60,607 nt of DNA from Planctomycetota bacterium (lineage in GTDB: Bacteria > Planctomycetota > UBA1135 > UBA2386), in NCBI GenBank assembly GCA_020848735.1, contig JADLHO010000062.1, positions 1 through 60,607 on the forward strand. Direction: 5' to 3'. Below, piece by piece: positions 1-8,692 of the stretch. Positions within the stretch are counted from its first letter, which is position 1. Each line of letters opens with the position of its first letter. A program made the translations under genes and the position numbers. Below the pieces are notes generated by a model that saw nothing but the letters and a program-made list of their open reading frames with translations, was not told the origin of the DNA and did not search any database.

Positions 1-110
1 ACATCGGGCAGGAAGCCTACGAGGACACCTACCGGGCTCGCCGCGTGAAGGGCCTACACCGGGCCGCCAAGGAACTCGGATTCCAACTCGTCCCTTGCCA
101 GGGGGACTGA
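1..110 (+). CDS. C-terminal tail of an unidentified gene, possibly a transposase (partial)
   Basis: The third forward frame is open from the window edge and ends at a TGA at 108-110, giving about 35 residues that finish in KELGFQLVPCQGD. The tail is basic and contains EDTYRARR followed by a helical stretch. This style resembles the C-termini of some insertion-sequence transposases, which often end in a basic helix and a short 'LGF.LVP' strand. That is an impression from memory and no catalytic domain is visible, so the assignment is weak. If correct, a mobile element ends at the left edge of the window; I see no terminal inverted repeat or target-site duplication in the 38 bases before the next gene. 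Confidence 0.3.
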   Translation, partial: IGQEAYEDTYRARRVKGLHRAAKELGFQLVPCQGD

Positions 111-148
111 CGGGTGTTCTTTGGAAGATCGCCTCCCGCGCGACGGGC

Positions 149-1627
149 TCAACCTTCGCCGCGCGCATCGAGCGCGCGCAGCGCCCGCGCGCGCCAGTTC
201 CCGATCCAGGTCCCGGGATAGACCGCGACGAGCACCGCGAGGAACTCGAAGCGACCGAGCAGCATGTCGGCTGCCAGCACGAGCTTGAGCGGGAGCGGCA
301 GCGAGGGGCGCGTGATCCCCGTGCTCAGGCCGCAGTTGCAGGTCGCGGAGACGACCTCCACGAGCGCGTCGAGCGGTGCCTTCCCGAGCAGCACGAAGGG
401 CAGCCAGGACAACGCGATCGTCGCGGTGAAGAGCAGGCCGACGACGAGCACCCGCCGCAGCACCGCGTCTTCGACCGGAACACCGACCACCCGCATGCCC
501 ACGAGCTCGTCTTTCCGGAGCGAACTGCGCAGCACGAAGCGACGCAGGGCGGCGAGCACGTAGAGCAGGCGCAGCGACCGGAAGCCGCTCGCCGCCGAGC
601 CCGTGGCACCGCCGACGAACATCCCGAGGCAGAGGGCGAGCTTGCTGCCCTGATCGAGCGCGACGACCGGGCTCGCCTCGAAGCCGGTGTTCGACTGCGC
701 GGCCAGCGCGAGCAGCGGGGCACGCCAGAGCCGCGTCGCGAGCGGGAGCTCGTGGAAGTAGCCCATCGCGAAGACGAGCAGGCCGGTGACGACGACGGCG
801 ACGGCGAGCCCGACGAGCACCTGCAGCGCGGCGAGACGTGCGGCGGGACCACGCAGGCCGAAGCCGAGCGCGAGGAGCGGCACGGCACCCAGCACGGCGC
901 CGCCGGTCGCCAGCAGCTGCGCGGCCGGGCTGAGCGCGGCGATCCCGCCGGCCACCGGACTCGCCCCGTAGGTCGAGATCGAGCTCGTCGCGTAGAGCAG
1001 CGCGGTCAGCGGGGCGAGTCCCGACGCGATCATCGCGATCGTCAGGAGCGCGGTGAGGGCGGCATACGCGACCGTGATGCGGCGCACGGCGCGGATCGCC
1101 GACCCGTGCTCCAGGGCATCCGCTTCGCCGTCGGCGAGTCCCGTCTGCTCCGGCCCGCGCGTGGCGAGGAACACGGTGGCGAGCAGCACGATGGCGAGAC
1201 CGCCGATCCAGGCCAGCCAGGCGCGGGCGAAGAGCAGCGCGGGCGCGGCGCCGTCGGGGCTCATCATCGAGAGGCCGGTGGTCGTCAGCGCGGCGAGGGC
1301 CTCGAAGATCGCGTCGATGCGCGACAGTCGCGGGTAGCTCGTGAAGGGCGCCATCGCGGCCAGCGGCACGAGCATGAAGGCGAGCACCGCGACGACGCGC
1401 AGCTCGTGGCGCTGCACCTCGAGCGGGCCGCGGCCGCGGAAGAGCAGCCAGATCGCGAGACTCAGAACCGCGGGGATCGCCGCCCGTGCGGCGAAGAGGA
1501 AGTCACCGGCGCCGAGCGCGAAGAGCGCAGGCACGGCGAGCACGAGCGCCACCGGCAGGGCCGCGCGGCCCACGAGCCGGAGCAACACCGCACGGCGGAC
1601 GGTCGGGCTCTTCGGCGCTGGCGGCAT
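149..1627 (-). CDS. trkH: TrkH/KtrB-family potassium uptake channel subunit
   Basis: A 492-residue integral membrane protein with many hydrophobic segments. It contains the four pore-loop signatures of the TrkH/KtrB superfamily, each with its filter glycine: TTTGLS, SISTYGAS, QSNTGFE and CNCGLSTG. The family moves K+ (or Na+) across the inner membrane and normally works with a cytoplasmic NAD/nucleotide-binding regulator (TrkA/KtrA), which is not in this window. I start at the ATG at 1627 (MPPAPKSPTV); the frame stays open upstream but encodes an arginine-rich stretch unlike the family. The gene stands alone, divergent from the secreted protein at 1753, leaving about 125 bases for both promoters. 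Length fits the family (about 450-500 aa). Confidence 0.88.
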   Translation of the reverse strand: MPPAPKSPTVRRAVLLRLVGRAALPVALVLAVPALFALGAGDFLFAARAAIPAVLSLAIWLLFRGRGPLEVQRHELRVVAVLAFMLVPLAAMAPFTSYPRLSRIDAIFEALAALTTTGLSMMSPDGAAPALLFARAWLAWIGGLAIVLLATVFLATRGPEQTGLADGEADALEHGSAIRAVRRITVAYAALTALLTIAMIASGLAPLTALLYATSSISTYGASPVAGGIAALSPAAQLLATGGAVLGAVPLLALGFGLRGPAARLAALQVLVGLAVAVVVTGLLVFAMGYFHELPLATRLWRAPLLALAAQSNTGFEASPVVALDQGSKLALCLGMFVGGATGSAASGFRSLRLLYVLAALRRFVLRSSLRKDELVGMRVVGVPVEDAVLRRVLVVGLLFTATIALSWLPFVLLGKAPLDALVEVVSATCNCGLSTGITRPSLPLPLKLVLAADMLLGRFEFLAVLVAVYPGTWIGNWRARALRALDARGEG

Positions 1628-1752
1628 CGCGGCGATTGGATCGGCTCGCCGACGACGACGCCACGATCCGGAAGGATCCCTGCGCGGCCCGGATGCGGAA
1701 TGACCATGGCATGACACAGCCGGTCCCGCGGCGGCCTAGCGTCCGCCTCGCC

Positions 1753-2859
1753 ATGCGACTCCACAGCACCTTCGCGATCCTGTGCGCCTGTTCCGCCGTC
1801 GCGGCGCAGAACTACGCGTACCTCCCCGCCTCGTTGAACCTGCAGAGCCAGGAGGCCGTCGACTACGTGATCCGGCCCTTCATGCAGCAGGACTGCCGCG
1901 TGCAGTTGCTCTACGACGTCACCGAGGCCGGCGCCGCGTCGATGACGATCGACAACCTCGCGCTGCGCTACGACGGCCCGATCCCGCGCGTCGGCGCGCC
2001 CGGTCCCTTCACCGCCCAGCGGCTCCGCATCAACGTGGGCGTGACCGACGTGAGCGCGCCGAGCGCCGACTTCGCCGGCAACCTCTCGCAGCCGCTCGCC
2101 ACGGTCTTCGACGGGCCCTTCACCTACTCACCGGATCCGGGCAGCCAGGTGCCGCACCCGTGGGGCATCGGCGGCATGGAGTTCACCTTCACCACGCCGG
2201 CGACGGTGACGATCCCCGCGAACGGTCACCTCGTCATCGAGTTCATCCTCGAGGGCAACGTCGGCGGCGGTCTCGCCCACACGATCCTCGATGCCGCGCG
2301 CGGCATCGGCGGGCCGGTGGACGGCACGGCGCTCACGCTGGGCTTCGGCTGCAGCGCCGCGGTGGGGGCGCCCGCCGCGACCATCACGACGCTCGGCAAG
2401 CACGCGCCCGGCGCCGCGCACTTCGCCGAGGGTGCGAACCTCGGCGCGAACGCGCCCGGCTTCCTCCTCCTCGGCATCAGCGACAGCTTCGGGCCGATCG
2501 GGGCGCTGCCCTTCGGTCTGCCCGGCACGAACTGCTCGATCTACAACAGCGCGGAGTTCCCGATCCCGGTCGTCACGGACGCGGGGGGCGCCGTGCTCGC
2601 CGGTCCCGGCACGGCGATCAGCGTCCCCGCGAATCCGGGCCTGCTCGGCGCGCAGCTCTTCGAGCAGTTCGTCACGGTGGTGCCGGGCGCGAACGCGCCC
2701 TTCGACCTCGTGATGAGCGATTCGCGCGCCATCACGCTCGGGTCCTGGAATGGCCCGAGCCGTGGGACCTGGATGATCAGCCACGGCACCAACGCCAACT
2801 CGCCGTACGCCGACGCGGTCGAAGTGGCGGGGATCGCGATGCGCCTCCGCACGCTCTGA
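1753..2859 (+). CDS. secreted protein with planctomycete-type C-terminal module
   Basis: 368 residues starting with a clear signal peptide (MRLHSTFAILCACSAVAAQ, cleavage likely after AxA). The rest is beta-rich and low in lysine. The last ~150 residues carry the module seen in other secreted proteins of this window: a 'GFLLLGISDSF..' strand, then GALPFGLPGTNCSIY, then an LLGAQLFEQF segment. The first half (CRVQLLYDVTEAG, ITIPANGHLVIEF-like segments) resembles a beta-sandwich. No catalytic motif is recognisable. It probably ends up outside the cytoplasm; function unknown. The ATG at 1753 was chosen because it puts the signal peptide at the N-terminus. The histidine kinase gene follows 37 bases later on the same strand. 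Confidence 0.7.
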   Translation: MRLHSTFAILCACSAVAAQNYAYLPASLNLQSQEAVDYVIRPFMQQDCRVQLLYDVTEAGAASMTIDNLALRYDGPIPRVGAPGPFTAQRLRINVGVTDVSAPSADFAGNLSQPLATVFDGPFTYSPDPGSQVPHPWGIGGMEFTFTTPATVTIPANGHLVIEFILEGNVGGGLAHTILDAARGIGGPVDGTALTLGFGCSAAVGAPAATITTLGKHAPGAAHFAEGANLGANAPGFLLLGISDSFGPIGALPFGLPGTNCSIYNSAEFPIPVVTDAGGAVLAGPGTAISVPANPGLLGAQLFEQFVTVVPGANAPFDLVMSDSRAITLGSWNGPSRGTWMISHGTNANSPYADAVEVAGIAMRLRTL

Positions 2860-2896
2860 CGCCCGGGGCCCGACCTCGCGCTACGCTCGGCGTCCG

Positions 2897-3871
2897 GTGC
2901 GCAGCTCCGTCGTCTTCGCCATCCTCCTCGCCCTCTCCGCGGCGTTGCTCGCATGGTGGGTGACCTTCGCCGTGCTCGAGGCCAATGCCCTCGAGCGGGC
3001 GGGTGAGGCGTTGATCGCGGGCGACCCCGACGCCGCGGCACGTGCCTTCGGAGCCGACGACCGCGGTGGCCTGGCGGAGCTCGCGCGCGGCCGGCGCCGC
3101 ATGTTCATCAGCGAGGCGGTGGTCTTCCTGGCCGCGCTGATCGCCGCTCTGGTGCTCTTCGTCGCGAGCAAGCGCGCCGAGCGCAGCGTGTTGAGGAGTC
3201 ACGCGCGCTTCCTCGCGGGAGCGACCCACGAGCTGAAGACGCCGCTCGCGACCATCCGGCTCGGACTCGAGAGCCTCGCCGACGGCCGACTCGACGCCGC
3301 GGCGCGCGAGCGCTACCTGCGCGCGATGCTCGGCGAGACGGATCGCCTCGAGCGCGGACTCTCGAACCTGCTCGAGACGGCCGCCCTGCGCGCCGAAGGC
3401 GTCGTGCTCCACCGCGAGCCCGGCGACCTGGCCGCCGACCTGCGCACGGCGATCGAGGCGATGACGCCGCGCGCGGATGCGACGGCGGTGCACCTCGAAC
3501 TCGCGGCCGATGCCGCGGTCTTCGCCGCACGCGACGCGAAGGCACTGCAGCTCGTGCTGCGCAACCTGCTCGACAACGCGATCAAGTTCTCGCCGCGCGG
3601 CGCCGTCGTGCGCGCCTCGCTCCGCAGCGTCGGCGGACGCGCGCGGATCCTCGTCGAGGACGCGGGTCTCGGGATCCATCCCGACGATCTCGGCCACATC
3701 TTCGAGCCCTTCTGGCGCGGCGACCACGCGCCCGGCGGAGCGGGCCTCGGCCTGCACCTCGCGCGCGAACTCGTGCGTGCGCACGGGGGCGAGATCGTGG
3801 CCGAGAGTCCGGGGGTCGGCCGCGGTGCCGTGTTCACGATCGAGCTGCCCCTGGTCGGTGCTGCGTCATGA
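2897..3871 (+). CDS. sensor histidine kinase (two-component system)
   Basis: 324 residues. Two membrane helices (about residues 4-28 and 74-95) flank a short ~45-residue extracytoplasmic loop. A HisKA domain follows with the phosphoacceptor in ATHELKTPLA, then an HATPase domain with N box (LRNLLDNAIKFS), G1 box (DAGLGIHPDD), F box (IFEPFW) and G2 box (GAGLGLHLA). It autophosphorylates on histidine and should pass the phosphate to the regulator encoded next, with which it overlaps by 4 bases (ATGA). The start is the GTG at 2897, which leaves the first membrane helix at the N-terminus. The small sensor loop suggests sensing in or near the membrane; the signal is unknown. Confidence 0.9.
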   Translation: MRSSVVFAILLALSAALLAWWVTFAVLEANALERAGEALIAGDPDAAARAFGADDRGGLAELARGRRRMFISEAVVFLAALIAALVLFVASKRAERSVLRSHARFLAGATHELKTPLATIRLGLESLADGRLDAAARERYLRAMLGETDRLERGLSNLLETAALRAEGVVLHREPGDLAADLRTAIEAMTPRADATAVHLELAADAAVFAARDAKALQLVLRNLLDNAIKFSPRGAVVRASLRSVGGRARILVEDAGLGIHPDDLGHIFEPFWRGDHAPGGAGLGLHLARELVRAHGGEIVAESPGVGRGAVFTIELPLVGAAS

Positions 3872-4566
3872 GCCGCCGCGTGCTCGTGGTCGAGGACGAG
3901 GGCGCGCTCGGCGAGATGGTGCGCGACAACCTCGCGCTGCACGGGCATGACGTCGAGCTCGTGCGCGATGGTCGCGCCGCACTCGAGCGGCTCGCGCTCG
4001 GCGGCGTCGACCTCGTCGTGCTCGACATCATGCTGCCGCAGGTCGATGGCTTCGAAGTGCTGCGCCAGCTCCGCGCCCGCGGCGACGAGGTGCCGGTGCT
4101 CGTGCTCTCGGCGAAGGCCCGCGACGAGGACCGCATCCGCGGCCTGGAACTGCGCGCCGACGACTACCTCACCAAGCCCTTCCACCTGCGCGAGCTGCTC
4201 CTGCGCGTCGATGCGCTGCTGCGCCGCGCGGTGAGTCGCCCCGGGGAGATCGACGAACTGCGGCTCGGCGAGAAGCGCGTGGACCTGCGCGCGATGCGCG
4301 TGCTGGGGCCTGACGGCGCGTCGGATGAGCTCAGCGCGACCGAGGCCCGGTTGCTGCGGCTGCTCGCCGCTCGTCCCGGCGAGGTGGTGGGCCGCGCGGA
4401 ACTGGTGCGCCAGCTCTTCGGTCCCGCGACGCCGCTGACCTCGCGCACGCTCGACAACCTGGTGCTGCACCTGCGCAAGCTCGTCGAGAACGACCCGGCG
4501 AACCCGCGCCATCTGCACACGGTGCGCGGCGTGGGCTGGCGGCTCGATCCGAGCGGTTCGTCCTGA
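3868..4566 (+). CDS. OmpR/PhoB-family response regulator
   Basis: 232 residues: an N-terminal receiver with acidic pocket (VEDE), phosphoacceptor Asp53 in VVLDIMLP and the conserved lysine in YLTKPF, then a C-terminal winged-helix DNA-binding domain (LSATEARLLRLLAARPGEVV, ending with TVRGVGWRL, the typical wing). It is a transcription factor activated by phosphotransfer from the histidine kinase encoded immediately upstream; the 4-base overlap implies translational coupling. Targets are unknown. The neighbouring secreted protein at 1753 and phosphatase at 4579 are candidates only by proximity. Confidence 0.92.
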   Translation: MSRRVLVVEDEGALGEMVRDNLALHGHDVELVRDGRAALERLALGGVDLVVLDIMLPQVDGFEVLRQLRARGDEVPVLVLSAKARDEDRIRGLELRADDYLTKPFHLRELLLRVDALLRRAVSRPGEIDELRLGEKRVDLRAMRVLGPDGASDELSATEARLLRLLAARPGEVVGRAELVRQLFGPATPLTSRTLDNLVLHLRKLVENDPANPRHLHTVRGVGWRLDPSGSS

Positions 4567-4578
4567 CCCTGCGCGTGG

Positions 4579-5529
4579 TCAGTCCTGCTTCGCGGGTGAC
4601 GGCTCGCGCAGCTCGATCTGCTTCGTGCGCAGCGCGGCGGCGTGATCCGGCACGAGCTTCGTCGCGCCCTCCGGCAAGGTCGCGCACGCCAGCGTGTCGA
4701 ACCAGGAGCCGTAGCTGGGATTGGGGAGCATGAACCAGCGCGTGCCCCAGTGCGCGGCGAACTCGTCGGTGCGCGCGAGGCGATCGAGCGCGAGGTCCTG
4801 GCCGTGCCGGTGCAGGCTCTCCTCGGTGTGCCGCTCGGGCGACTGCGTCGGCTTCACCGCGGAGAGGAAGTCGCCGAGGTCGTCGCCGAACAACATCACG
4901 ATGCGGAAGCTCGCGGCGACGTGCCGGCGGCGGGTGCCCTTGTCGGAGCCCCAGTCCTCGCGCTCGCGCTTCGTGAGGACGACGTCGAGGATCTCGGTCG
5001 GCGGCACGGGGAAGCCGAGGCGCAGCAGGTTGTCGCGCGTCGCGGGCTCGTCCGCGAACTCGCGGTTCGTGACGTAGAACACCGTCACCCCGCGGCGCGT
5101 GGCTTCGGTCAGGAACGCGAGCGCGCCGGGCACCGCAGTCGCCTGGCGCTCCGCGACCCAGGCACTCCAGCTCTTGGGATCGAAGCCTTCGCCGCTCGCG
5201 AGACGGCGCGCGGCGTAGGGCGAGTTGTCGAGCACCGTCTCGTCGACGTCGACGACGATCGCCGGGGGCAGGATTGCGCCGGAGCTCCCGGGGGTGGGGC
5301 CTTCGTCCTCGATCGCGGCGATCCAGGTCGGGTCCTCGAGCGCGGTGTCCAGCAGCGCATGCGCGATGTTGAAGGTCTGCAGGCAGCAGGCGCGGTACTC
5401 CGCGGCGTGCTGCTGCCACGCGACGGCGAGCGCGGCCGGGTCGCGGTTGGGATCGGCCGGGGACTGCGCGGACGAGACCGCCGAGAGGAGCAAGGCTGCG
5501 AACAGGCTGCGCGAGGTCACCGTGGCCAT
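4579..5529 (-). CDS. exported HAD-superfamily acid phosphatase, 5'-nucleotidase e(P4)-like
   Basis: 316 residues with a signal peptide (MATVTSRSLFAALLLSAVSSAQ). The HAD motif I is VVDVDETVLD, with the nucleophile Asp94 and acid/base Asp96; motif II lies in VFYVTNRE and a late acidic motif is FGDDLGDF. This order and the DVDET signature fit the class B/C non-specific acid phosphatases and the lipoprotein e(P4) 5'-nucleotidase group, which dephosphorylate nucleotides or phosphomonoesters outside the cytoplasm. Unlike classical e(P4) there is no lipobox cysteine, so the protein is probably soluble periplasmic. The ATG at 5529 gives the signal peptide. The gene converges tail-to-tail with the response regulator only 12 bases away and diverges from nagB. 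Confidence 0.82.
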   Translation of the reverse strand: MATVTSRSLFAALLLSAVSSAQSPADPNRDPAALAVAWQQHAAEYRACCLQTFNIAHALLDTALEDPTWIAAIEDEGPTPGSSGAILPPAIVVDVDETVLDNSPYAARRLASGEGFDPKSWSAWVAERQATAVPGALAFLTEATRRGVTVFYVTNREFADEPATRDNLLRLGFPVPPTEILDVVLTKREREDWGSDKGTRRRHVAASFRIVMLFGDDLGDFLSAVKPTQSPERHTEESLHRHGQDLALDRLARTDEFAAHWGTRWFMLPNPSYGSWFDTLACATLPEGATKLVPDHAAALRTKQIELREPSPAKQD

Positions 5530-5633
5530 CGGCGCGATTGGACGATGCTCGGCTGGGCCGCTCAAGCGCCCGGGTCGTCCGACCCGTGCGCTCGCTTGCG
5601 CGGCTGCACGGCTCCCGGTCTCGTGTGCCGACC

Positions 5634-6416
5634 ATGCGCGTCATCGAATGCCCGTCCCAGGATCAGGCCGCGGACCTCGTCGCGACGGAGATCCTCGAAG
5701 CGCTGCATCACAAGCCCGGGCTCGTGCTCGGGCTCGCGACGGGCTCCACGCCGATCGGCGTCTACGAGCGCCTCGTGCGCGCGCGCCGCGAGGGCCGCGC
5801 CGACTTCTCACGCGTGCGGACCTTCAACCTCGACGAGTACATCGGTCTGCCCGCCGACCATCCGCAGAGCTACCGGCGCTTCATGCGCGAGCACCTCTTC
5901 GACGGCGTGGGCATCCCGGCGCACCACGTGCACTTCCCGCCGACCGAGGGCAAGGACCTGCTCTCGGCCTGCAGGGCCTACGAGCAGGCGATCCGCGCCG
6001 CGGGGGGGATCGACATCCAGATCCTGGGGATCGGCAGCAACGGCCACATCGGCTTCAACGAGCCGACCTCGTCGCTCGCCTCGCGCACGCGTGTGAAGAC
6101 GCTGACCGACAAGACCCTGGCCGACAACGCGCGCTTCTACGCGCCGGGCGAGCAGCAGCCGCAGCTCGCGACGACGATGGGCGTGGGCACCATCCTCGAG
6201 GCGCGACGCATCCTCCTGCAGAGCTTCGGCAGCAAGAAGGCCGAGGCGGTCCGCCAGGCCGTCGAGGGTCCGGTCTCGAGCTTCTGGCCGGCGAGCGCGC
6301 TCCAGCTCCATCCCGACGTCGTCTTCTACCTCGACGGCGACTCGGCCTCGTCGTTGACGATGCGCGAGTACTACCGCCGAGTGCGTCGGAACGAGCTGGA
6401 GCTCGGCTCGCACTGA
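5634..6416 (+). CDS. nagB: glucosamine-6-phosphate deaminase
   Basis: 260 residues, usual family length. It converts glucosamine-6-phosphate to fructose-6-phosphate and ammonia in the cytoplasm, linking amino-sugar breakdown to glycolysis. Visible signatures: the phosphate-binding GLATGSTP loop, FNLDEYIGL with the catalytic Asp67, and the GIGSNGHIGFNEP loop. TMGVGTILEAR is also as expected. The ATG at 5634 (MRVIEC) matches the family N-terminus; a longer in-frame extension is arginine-rich and unlikely. No nagA or amino-sugar transporter lies nearby, so it is a stand-alone gene here. Confidence 0.95.
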   Translation: MRVIECPSQDQAADLVATEILEALHHKPGLVLGLATGSTPIGVYERLVRARREGRADFSRVRTFNLDEYIGLPADHPQSYRRFMREHLFDGVGIPAHHVHFPPTEGKDLLSACRAYEQAIRAAGGIDIQILGIGSNGHIGFNEPTSSLASRTRVKTLTDKTLADNARFYAPGEQQPQLATTMGVGTILEARRILLQSFGSKKAEAVRQAVEGPVSSFWPASALQLHPDVVFYLDGDSASSLTMREYYRRVRRNELELGSH

Positions 6417-6444
6417 GGGTCGGCAGGAGCCGCACGCGGTCGAC

Positions 6445-7467
6445 TCAGCGCGCCGAGAGCCATCGGACGAGGTTCGTCCAGAAACGCGCGTGACGCTCGG
6501 CATCGTCACCGCGTCGCAGGCGCCAGATCTCGCCGAACGACGCGAAGGCGACGCGGCCGCGCTCGGCGGACCAGACGCTGAGCAGGGGGAAGCTCGGGTC
6601 GTCCTGATCGGCGAGCAACACCTGCGCAGCCTCGCGCAGGACGCCGCGCGCCGGTTCGGGCGCGATCGAGCGGAAGCTGCCGTCGAAGAGCCGCAGTGGA
6701 GCCCTCTCACCGCCGCCGGCGAGGATCGGGTGGGAGGCGCCTTCCGACGTCGCGACGGGTGCTGCGGCGCGTTCGCCCTGGACGCGCGAGACGTCGAAGC
6801 TCAGCGGCATCACCTCGATCAGGGGCGTGCGGAACCAGAGCGCGGGCATACCCCGCGGACCGGCGAGCACGGCGAGTCCGCCGCCCTGGGCCACCCATGC
6901 GGCCAACGTCGCGGCGAAGGTCCTGGCCTCCGCGATGTGCCCGTCGAGGTCGGCCGGGATCACGTCGCCGAGGAGGACGACGTCGTATGCGGCGAGTTCG
7001 TCGCTCGTTTCAGGCAGTCTGGTCAAGGCGGGCAGCGATGGGCTGTGCTCCTGTTCGAAGCCCTCGGGCGCGGCGAGGACGAAGGCCTGGAACGCGACGG
7101 ACTCCGTGGCCCGCAGCAGAGCGTTCTTCGTGTAGCGGTAGGTCCAGCTCGGACTCGACTCGACGTAGAGGACGCGCGCAGGACGCTCGGGAGGGACCGT
7201 CGCGTCGGCGCCGCCGCGCTTCGCGAGGAGTGCGGCGATCACGGGCACGCTGCCGAGCACGAGGATGCACGCGGCGACGAGCAGCCGGCGCGAGCTCCCT
7301 TCGCGGACCAGCGGTGCGCGGGGCGCGGTCGCGCTGTCCGGCGGGGCACCGGCGCTCGCCCTCGCGATGCGCGCCGCGAGATCGGGAGGCGCGGCACCGC
7401 CGAGGACTTCGTCGAGCGCGGCCTCGAGCCAGGCATCGTCGGGATCGAGTCGATCAGGGGTCGTCAT
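6445..7467 (-). CDS. membrane-anchored glutamine-amidotransferase-like protein, partner of the ECF gene
   Basis: 340 residues. An acidic cytoplasmic N-terminus (DDAWLEAALDEVLGG) of the kind seen downstream of planctomycete ECF genes precedes one membrane helix (RLLVAACILVLGSVPVIAAL, about residues 58-79). After it comes an alpha/beta domain beginning RVLYVESSPSWTYRYTKN and passing through VVLLGDVIPADL and WVAQGGGLAVLAGPRG, typical of the class-I glutamine-amidotransferase-like fold of large von Willebrand/BatA-type membrane proteins. No Cys-His-Glu triad is evident, so catalysis is doubtful. It overlaps the sigma-factor gene by 14 bases and occupies the anti-sigma position; I infer it may modulate that sigma factor from the membrane. 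Confidence 0.65.
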   Translation of the reverse strand: MTTPDRLDPDDAWLEAALDEVLGGAAPPDLAARIARASAGAPPDSATAPRAPLVREGSSRRLLVAACILVLGSVPVIAALLAKRGGADATVPPERPARVLYVESSPSWTYRYTKNALLRATESVAFQAFVLAAPEGFEQEHSPSLPALTRLPETSDELAAYDVVLLGDVIPADLDGHIAEARTFAATLAAWVAQGGGLAVLAGPRGMPALWFRTPLIEVMPLSFDVSRVQGERAAAPVATSEGASHPILAGGGERAPLRLFDGSFRSIAPEPARGVLREAAQVLLADQDDPSFPLLSVWSAERGRVAFASFGEIWRLRRGDDAERHARFWTNLVRWLSAR

Positions 7468-8047
7468 CGCGGAGCCTCCGTTCGATGCATTGCTTGAGCT
7501 GGTCCTTCGTCCGCCGCAGGAGCGACTTCTCGCCTTCCACGCTGATGCCCAGGCGCTGCGCGATGTCCTCGCGCGCGAGGTGATCGCGGTAGCGCAGGTC
7601 GAGCAGTGCACGCTCCCGGGATCCGAGCCTCGCGAGGCAGGCGCGCAGCGCGGCGAGCCGTGCCTCGCCGGCGTCGTCGCCGGCGAGACGTTGCCAGGCG
7701 TCTTCGAGCGTGACGTCGTCGGCGAGGGTGAACTGCACGCCGCGCGCGCGTCGCGTCGAGCGCAGGAGATTGCGCGCGGTCGTGCGCAACCAGGCCGCGA
7801 GTGCCGCATCGACGAGGTCCGCGGGCGGCTTGCGCAGCCACACGAGGAAGGTCTCCTGGGTGAGGTCGTCGGCGAGTTGCGGCGACGCGCCGAGCATGCG
7901 GAGCTGGCGCCACACCGCGACCTGATGGCGGCGCACGAGCCCCTCGATCGTCGAAGGACAGTCGATCGGGTCGTCCCGCCGCGCGGGTGCCACCATCGAG
8001 CCCGACTGCGGCCGCTCGCTCTGCTCGTCCGTCGTCACGGAGAGCAA
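7454..8047 (-). CDS. ECF-family RNA polymerase sigma factor
   Basis: 197 residues. Region 2 is visible as a helix around LADDLTQETFLVWLRKP and WLRTTARNLLRSTRR; region 4 as LGSRERALLDLRYRDHLAREDIAQRLGIS followed by the recognition helix. This is the two-domain layout of group IV sigma factors that direct RNA polymerase to a specific regulon. The downstream gene overlaps it by 14 bases, so the two are translationally coupled; such partners are usually regulators of the sigma factor. About 250 bases upstream (8048-8299) contain no gene that I can support and should hold the promoter. Confidence 0.85.
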   Translation of the reverse strand: MLSVTTDEQSERPQSGSMVAPARRDDPIDCPSTIEGLVRRHQVAVWRQLRMLGASPQLADDLTQETFLVWLRKPPADLVDAALAAWLRTTARNLLRSTRRARGVQFTLADDVTLEDAWQRLAGDDAGEARLAALRACLARLGSRERALLDLRYRDHLAREDIAQRLGISVEGEKSLLRRTKDQLKQCIERRLRDDDP

Positions 8048-8299
8048 GATGCCCGGAGCGCGCCGAAGGGGTCATGGAATCCGCGACGTCGCGGCGCGGT
8101 GGGTGTCGGGACTCGGACTGGGTCTTGCGCGGGGCGGGCGCTTGCTGCGGAGGAGCCCGGCCCCTCGGTTCTGACGTACGGAGAGCTTCCGGCCGAACCT
8201 CCCGGAACTCACAGCCGTGGTTGGAGACCGACGACAGCAATGGCGATGCGCGCACGCTCTCGGATCTCGTGGCGTTCTCGCGGGGCTGAGCTCGTCGGA

Positions 8300-8692
8300 T
8301 CAGCGGGTGCTGAGCACCCGACCATCGATGCCCGCCACGTCGAGGCGCACGGTGTCCGCGCCGGCCGCGATCGACTGCGCGAAGCGGACCCGGCCATCCG
8401 CGTCGACGCACTCGAGGTCGAATGCACCCCTCGGCACCGTGGTCTCGCCCACCCAGCCCGGCCGATCGACGCCGCCGGTCGTGATGAGCCGTCGTGCGAG
8501 ATGGGTGATGCGGTTCGAGCCGCGCGCCGGGCTGGAGACGACCAGCACCGGGTTCACGGATGCCGGCGGCCCATCGATCCACGCCAGCCGGACACGCCTC
8601 GTCGGGGCGGGTTCGGCCTCGGCGAGTTCACCGTCGACCCGCACGCGCGTCTCGCTCAGCCACGCCGCCGAGCGACCCGTGACCTCGATCAC
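8300..8692 (-). pseudogene. 3' part of an apparently frameshifted gene (with 8689-9354)
   Basis: 130 codons, read from a GTG at 8692 that overlaps the previous stop as GTGA. The residues (IEVTGRSAAWLSE, RVRLAWIDGPPASV, GAFDLECVDADGRVRF, DTVRLDVAGIDGR) are protein-like and beta-rich but have no signal peptide or membrane segment of their own. The segment ECVDADGRVRF echoes HCVDADGTRATRPF in the upstream reading frame, so the two pieces look like two repeats of one exported protein split by a one-base frameshift near 8700-8750. The alternative is a separate, translationally coupled gene. Function unknown. Confidence 0.5.

Noticed and set aside
95..1714. Long plus-strand open frame opposite the TrkH-like gene
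   Set aside because: Composition is dominated by Arg, Glu, Gln and His with no hydrophobic core; it is the antisense shadow of a gene with four recognisable pore loops.
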